In this document: one piece after another, positions 61,401 through 64,000 of the stretch
How positions within the stretch are numbered: position 1 is the first letter of the stretch
Layout of the letters: every line of letters starts with the position of its first letter
Source: Trebouxia sp. TZW2008
Lineage: Eukaryota; Chlorophyta; Trebouxiophyceae; Trebouxiales; Trebouxiaceae
Length of the DNA: 64,000 bases
Direction of reading: 5' to 3'
Assembly: GCA_002118135.1 (NCBI GenBank)
Contig: BDIU01000293.1
Location: forward strand, 1-64,000
Notes under the pieces: generated by a model
Databases searched by the model: none
What the model saw: the letters and a program-made list of their open reading frames with translations, nothing else
What the model was told of the DNA's origin: nothing
Program-made: the position numbers and the translations under genes

Positions 61401-64000
61401 GTTTGACTTTGACCTGTTTGCTCATGGCTGCACCAAGGGCTGCTTTGGCTGCCTCCGCATACGCTGTTGCAGTAGTAACAAACAGCAGTCACAGGCGTTG
61501 GTTGGCTGCAACTTGTCTGGTTTGATTTGGACCTGTTTGCTCACGCCTACACCCAGGACTGCCATGACTGCTCTTGGCACAGATGTCCTATTGCGAAGGG
61601 CACAGTGCATGCGCAACCGCAGGCCCTGATGTCTTGTTGCTTTTTTGTTGGCTTGATGATGCCCATCTGTTTGCTGTCTTGAGAGGACAAACCAATCCAA
61701 GCCTGACTCCCATGTTGTCATGCCCATACATGTGACCACAAGCTTTTCAAGACTTTCTGATCAGGACTGGGATTAGAGCAGTCTTGAAACGAGCACAAAA
61801 GTATGAGCAACTCTACCTCCAAGCAACAACTTTACCCTGGAATCTTGTACTCTGCTTCATGACTGATATTATGCATCTGACTGAACTCAGTACCAAAAGC
61901 TGCGTGCACTTGATAGGAGCAAGCAAATCAAATCATGGCAAGGCCATGTGGTTGTCATGCAATCATTTTCAGACACAGGCATGCATTCAGTGCTGTGTAT
62001 GCATTGTGTGGTCACGACACAGCAGCGTAAAGCAGACACCCGCCAGAGAGGCAAGTTACCAGCTGCAGGCGTGTGATGCAAGCAAGGCTGTAACGCATGT
62101 TTGCTATGCCAGCATTACATGTGTTCTTTGTAGGCTTCAGTCACATCACAGCACTCAGCAGCAGCCAGGATGGGTCATGGGGGTCTGGGATGGGTCTGCT
62201 TGGGGGTTTGGGCTCCTCAGCCCTCATGTGGGCCCTGTTGACAGAATCCCAAGACGCTCTGTTGACGCAGGCCATTAACCAGGTTAGCTCTGTACTCACC
62301 CAAGAGATTCTGAGCCTGTTCGACTCTTCAATATTTGCAATGTGTATTTTCCTTACCACCATACTCAAGACAAGCTGATTTGACGAGGTAGAGGCTGGCA
62401 CACACATAGCATGTTGTCATTTATGGTGTTTGATCACATCATTGCCATCATCATTCGCGTTATCATCAGGCAGTCTTGTTGCTATACATACTGTGCCTGT
62501 TCGCCATCTGTTACTGGTGTTTGTGCTGTTAATATTGTCACTAACTTTTTGATTTGTCTCTTGCATTAAATGATATATGTTCATGTGTTATTGGCTGTAT
62601 GTGCAGCTGCCTGTCACCATTGAAGAGGAGGAAGCAGCCCCAGAGTTTGGGTTCAGCAGCGGCAAGGCCGCCTCCAGGGAGCAAGGAGGGCCGCCCCTCT
62701 CCTGGGCAGCCATGCGTTTTGTAGGGGCCGGCTTCTGGCTCACAGACCCTCAGGTATCTTTCTTCACAAAACAGTCTGTTATGTGAATCACCATGTTCTT
62801 GATTTCAATCATACATTTTGCAAAACACTTGCGTGTTGCTGATTACAAATTGCCACCAAAGTGGTGTGTTCTTCACAATTTGCATAGCATCTCAAGGATT
62901 TGCACCCTTGAATATCATGTGCCGCATATTAAGTAGTGCATATTGAGCATTACATATGGTGATTCACTGAGTCTGTTGCATCATGTTGGACAATGAAATG
63001 TGTGTTTGTCACTGCTGCTTTATAAGCTACAACACAGGCAGGTCACAAGGGCTCCCGACATGATGCCCAGTGGCATGAATTTGTCTTTCCTTCCCTATTA
63101 TGCCTGTCAATATACCTGCTCAGTAGTGACAGGCCTCAAAGTGAAGCGGTCACTCCAGCTGCAGCCATGATTTCCAGATTGTGGAGGCAATTGCAGAGGC
63201 GTTGGCAGAGGCCCGCAGGAGGGACGCCCAAGACTGCTGGGTACATGCATGACGCCTGATGCCTGCTGCACAGTGACAAACCAAGTATTGAGCTGATGAC
63301 TCGACCAAGACTATGGATTGCAGGTTGTCAAGGCACAATTTGAAGCTTGGGCAAAGGCACAGTTTGCCAGCAGGAGGGACGCCTATAGTTGCTTCACACT
63401 GACAGGCTAATTCAGGGACTGCTGACTCAGACAACAGCTGTGGCAGCTGCTTAGCAGTGACGAATTCAGTATGGGTGATAGCACATTGTAGGTGTGGTTT
63501 GCAGGTTGTGAAGGCAAGGGCCGAGGCTTTGGCAAAGGCCCAGTTTGCCAGCAGGAGAGACGCCCATGACTGTGCGCTGATGTACATGGCCCTGGGCAAG
63601 AAACAGCTACTGCTGGTGAGGGCCCTTGTGTGATTGGCTATGTCACACACACCCTTATTTCCATCACAATAGTGCCAGCAGGAGGGACGCCCATGACAGT
63701 GCGCTAATATATATTGCCCTGGACATGAAACAGCTACTGCTGGTGAGCCCCCATTTGGTGCTCATCTTTTGCAGCTACCAGATTAAGGCGCTCAGATCTA
63801 AATATGGAGATTTGAAGCTCAATGAAGCTGTTGCAAGCATCAACCAGCTGCAGTGCAACACTGCTAAGTGCTGTTGAGCATGTACTGTATGATTTGCATG
63901 GGACTTTCTGCTACACTCAGTATCCAAGGAAGCACCGGATCATCTTGAAATGGTGACTGCAATGCAGAGCCTGTTTAGGGGCGGCAACAACAAGAAGCTA
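52479..64000 (+). CDS. DMXL / rabconnectin-3 / RAV1-like V-ATPase assembly protein, 3' truncated by the window
   Basis: Large WD-repeat regulator of V-ATPase assembly (RAVE complex) on endomembranes. Supported exons: 52479 to about 53390 (AVAWC-type WD segments; SWTQEGDGLLSADARGDII), about 53891-54000 (LLTVGYDGMIRIWVEV, as in DMX), about 55559-55672 (AVEGLAGVVINGIPNNV), about 56299-56511, 56829-57714, 58157-60652, 61142-61246, 62134-62282, 62607-62753 (MRFVGAGFWLTDPQ), 63505-63615 (VVKARAEALAKAQFASRRDA), and a last exon from about 63920 (SKEAPDHLEMVTAMQSLFR). The GFW...AKAQ...DAHDCALMYMALGKKQ..L run is the RAV1p_C hallmark. The 58157-60652 exon carries two low-complexity repeats. Exons between 54000 and 56300 and between 63615 and 63920 are not settled. 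Introns hold many decayed exon copies. An in-frame extension upstream of 52479 is possible. Confidence 0.85.
54272..54585 (+). repeat. Two-copy tandem array in a DMXL intron
   Basis: 54272-54400 and 54458-54585 share GTGCAATGCAG-TCAGC, then CTCCCAGCTCCCCAGGGA-type, GGGGGTCACCAG-TGGCAGGC and a GCATGACT/GTATGACCT-TGGTGGT end. Parts also resemble 53890-54040, the WD exon. At most one copy can be coding in the expected frame. Confidence 0.65.
55041..55558 (+). pseudogene. Three decayed copies of a DMXL exon upstream of the intact copy
   Basis: Units at about 55091-55165, 55240-55320 and 55400-55485 read AVDYLAEIVISGIPGNV, VVEGLAGLVINGIANSV and AVNYLAEVVIIDIHKSV. They parallel the intact exon at 55559-55672 (AVEGLAGVVINGIPNNV). 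Each is preceded by GACAGCAGGGCTGAACAG-like spacer repeats, so whole exon-plus-intron units were duplicated. Confidence 0.78.
56076..56215 (+). pseudogene. Decayed copy of the DMXL exon at about 56299-56511
   Basis: GCAGGTCAGCATGCTACGCC and GCAGCAGTTGGCCTGCAGTG, then GAAAGCTGTGCCATGCCA, mirror 56294-56440. A base missing after GTGTTTTCTGCAAGACGG breaks the frame, and a TAG follows CTACACG. The true copy reads QLACSVFLQDDTPMLHI. Confidence 0.8.
56566..56750 (+). pseudogene. Two decayed copies of the start of the DMXL exon at 56829
   Basis: 56566-56650 (TCAAAGCATCATCGGTCACA, then GCTCAGAGATCACAT) and 56683-56750 (CATCTGCCCTTACATGGATT, then CAAAGCATCACCGGCCACTG) repeat the acceptor and first codons of the exon reading QLPLHGFSTQSITGHSSEIT. 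Neither continues into the WD repeat that follows in the intact copy. Confidence 0.78.
59059..59970 (+). repeat. Nine-copy DPF/DPY-AF-GAFG protein repeat in DMXL
   Basis: Inside the long DMXL exon nine copies of D-P-(F/Y)-A-F-(D/N)-P-(G/D)-A-(F/L)-G are spaced by acidic or Gln-rich linkers. The last copies are near identical (DPFAFDPGAFGM), the first ones more varied, which suggests recent growth at the 3' side. This segment is presumably disordered. DPF is also the core of clathrin-adaptor binding motifs in Eps15-like proteins; a link here is inference. Confidence 0.9.
60052..60150 (+). repeat. Five-copy KGQQQ heptad repeat in DMXL
   Basis: Five units of KGQQQ plus two variable residues (MS, PI, PV, SI) are encoded by a 21-base tandem repeat in frame with the preceding DPF repeat region. 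Low-complexity Gln-rich linker. Confidence 0.9.
61247..61570 (+). pseudogene. Three decayed copies of the DMXL exon at 61142-61246
   Basis: Copies near 61315-61350 (GCCCCCAGGACTGCCTTGCC, ending AAGACAG|GTATG), 61420-61460 (GGCTGCACCAAGGGCTGCTT) and 61540-61580 (CCTACACCCAGGACTGCCAT) follow the true exon end (GCACCCAGGACTGCCTTGCC, CAGACAG|GTATG). The intervening TTGTCTGGTT-TTTGACCTGTTTGCTCA segments are also repeated, so the unit includes intron sequence. Confidence 0.75.
63170..63460 (+). pseudogene. Two decayed upstream copies of the DMXL exon at 63505-63615
   Basis: 63179-63240 reads VEAIAEALAEARRRDAQDCW and 63325-63405 reads VVKAQFEAWAKAQFASRRDA after a TTGCAG acceptor. Both lose the second half of the exon and run into stops. 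The intact exon reads VVKARAEALAKAQFASRRDA. A later partial copy is at 63671-63742. Confidence 0.85.
63671..63742 (+). pseudogene. Downstream partial copy of the DMXL exon 63505-63615
   Basis: GCCAGCAGGAGGGACGCCCA to AAACAGCTACTGCTG|GTGAGC copies the second half of the intact exon with its splice donor (ASRRDAHDSALIYIALDMKQ). It lacks the first half and a good in-phase acceptor. It could be a mutually exclusive alternative 3' half, but a relic is simpler. Confidence 0.7.

Overview
The window is nuclear DNA from an intron-rich green alga. It carries plastid-targeted genes of photosynthetic eukaryotes (FtsZ1, a plastid-type inorganic pyrophosphatase, a VTE6-type phytyl-phosphate kinase), a plant-type ethanolamine-phosphate cytidylyltransferase and a long ciliary WD-repeat/coiled-coil protein. 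The ciliary gene suggests a lineage with a flagellate stage. A trebouxiophyte (for example Trebouxia/Asterochloris-like) fits, but the species is inference. Genes were rebuilt by joining reading frames across GT-AG, and some GC-AG, introns with matching phase. Most inner exon borders are phase-consistent; a few, marked in the entries, are not settled.

Layout: 1-2644 is repeat-rich and has no convincing gene, but holds a long imperfect hairpin. 2645-5159 (+) is a bZIP-like/coiled-coil protein. 6066-17932 (-) is a CFAP43/44-type ciliary protein. It diverges from FTSZ1 at 18210-20470 (+), followed by pyrophosphatase (21095-22816, +) and a membrane-anchored CysJ/CPR-type diflavin reductase (23880-29439, +). 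Three genes for predicted secreted proteins follow: a small peptide (30180-30780, +), a bicupin oxalate decarboxylase (31748-35889, +) and a Cys-rich root-cap/VWD-like protein (38101-39956, -). Next come PECT (40935-46423, -) and VTE6 (46811-49126, -), head to tail, then a J-domain protein (about 50224-51474, +), a Harbinger-like MITE, and a huge DMXL/RAV1 gene (52479 to the window end, +), the V-ATPase assembly regulator.

The most unusual signal is not a single gene. Several genes (DMXL, oxalate decarboxylase, PECT) carry, inside introns next to a real exon, tandem decayed copies of that exon with its splice sites, now broken by stops or frameshifts. DMXL has at least six such arrays. Other notable points are a 9-copy DPF-type repeat in DMXL, five GC-AG introns, and a dispersed repeat of roughly 90-150 bp with four copies.
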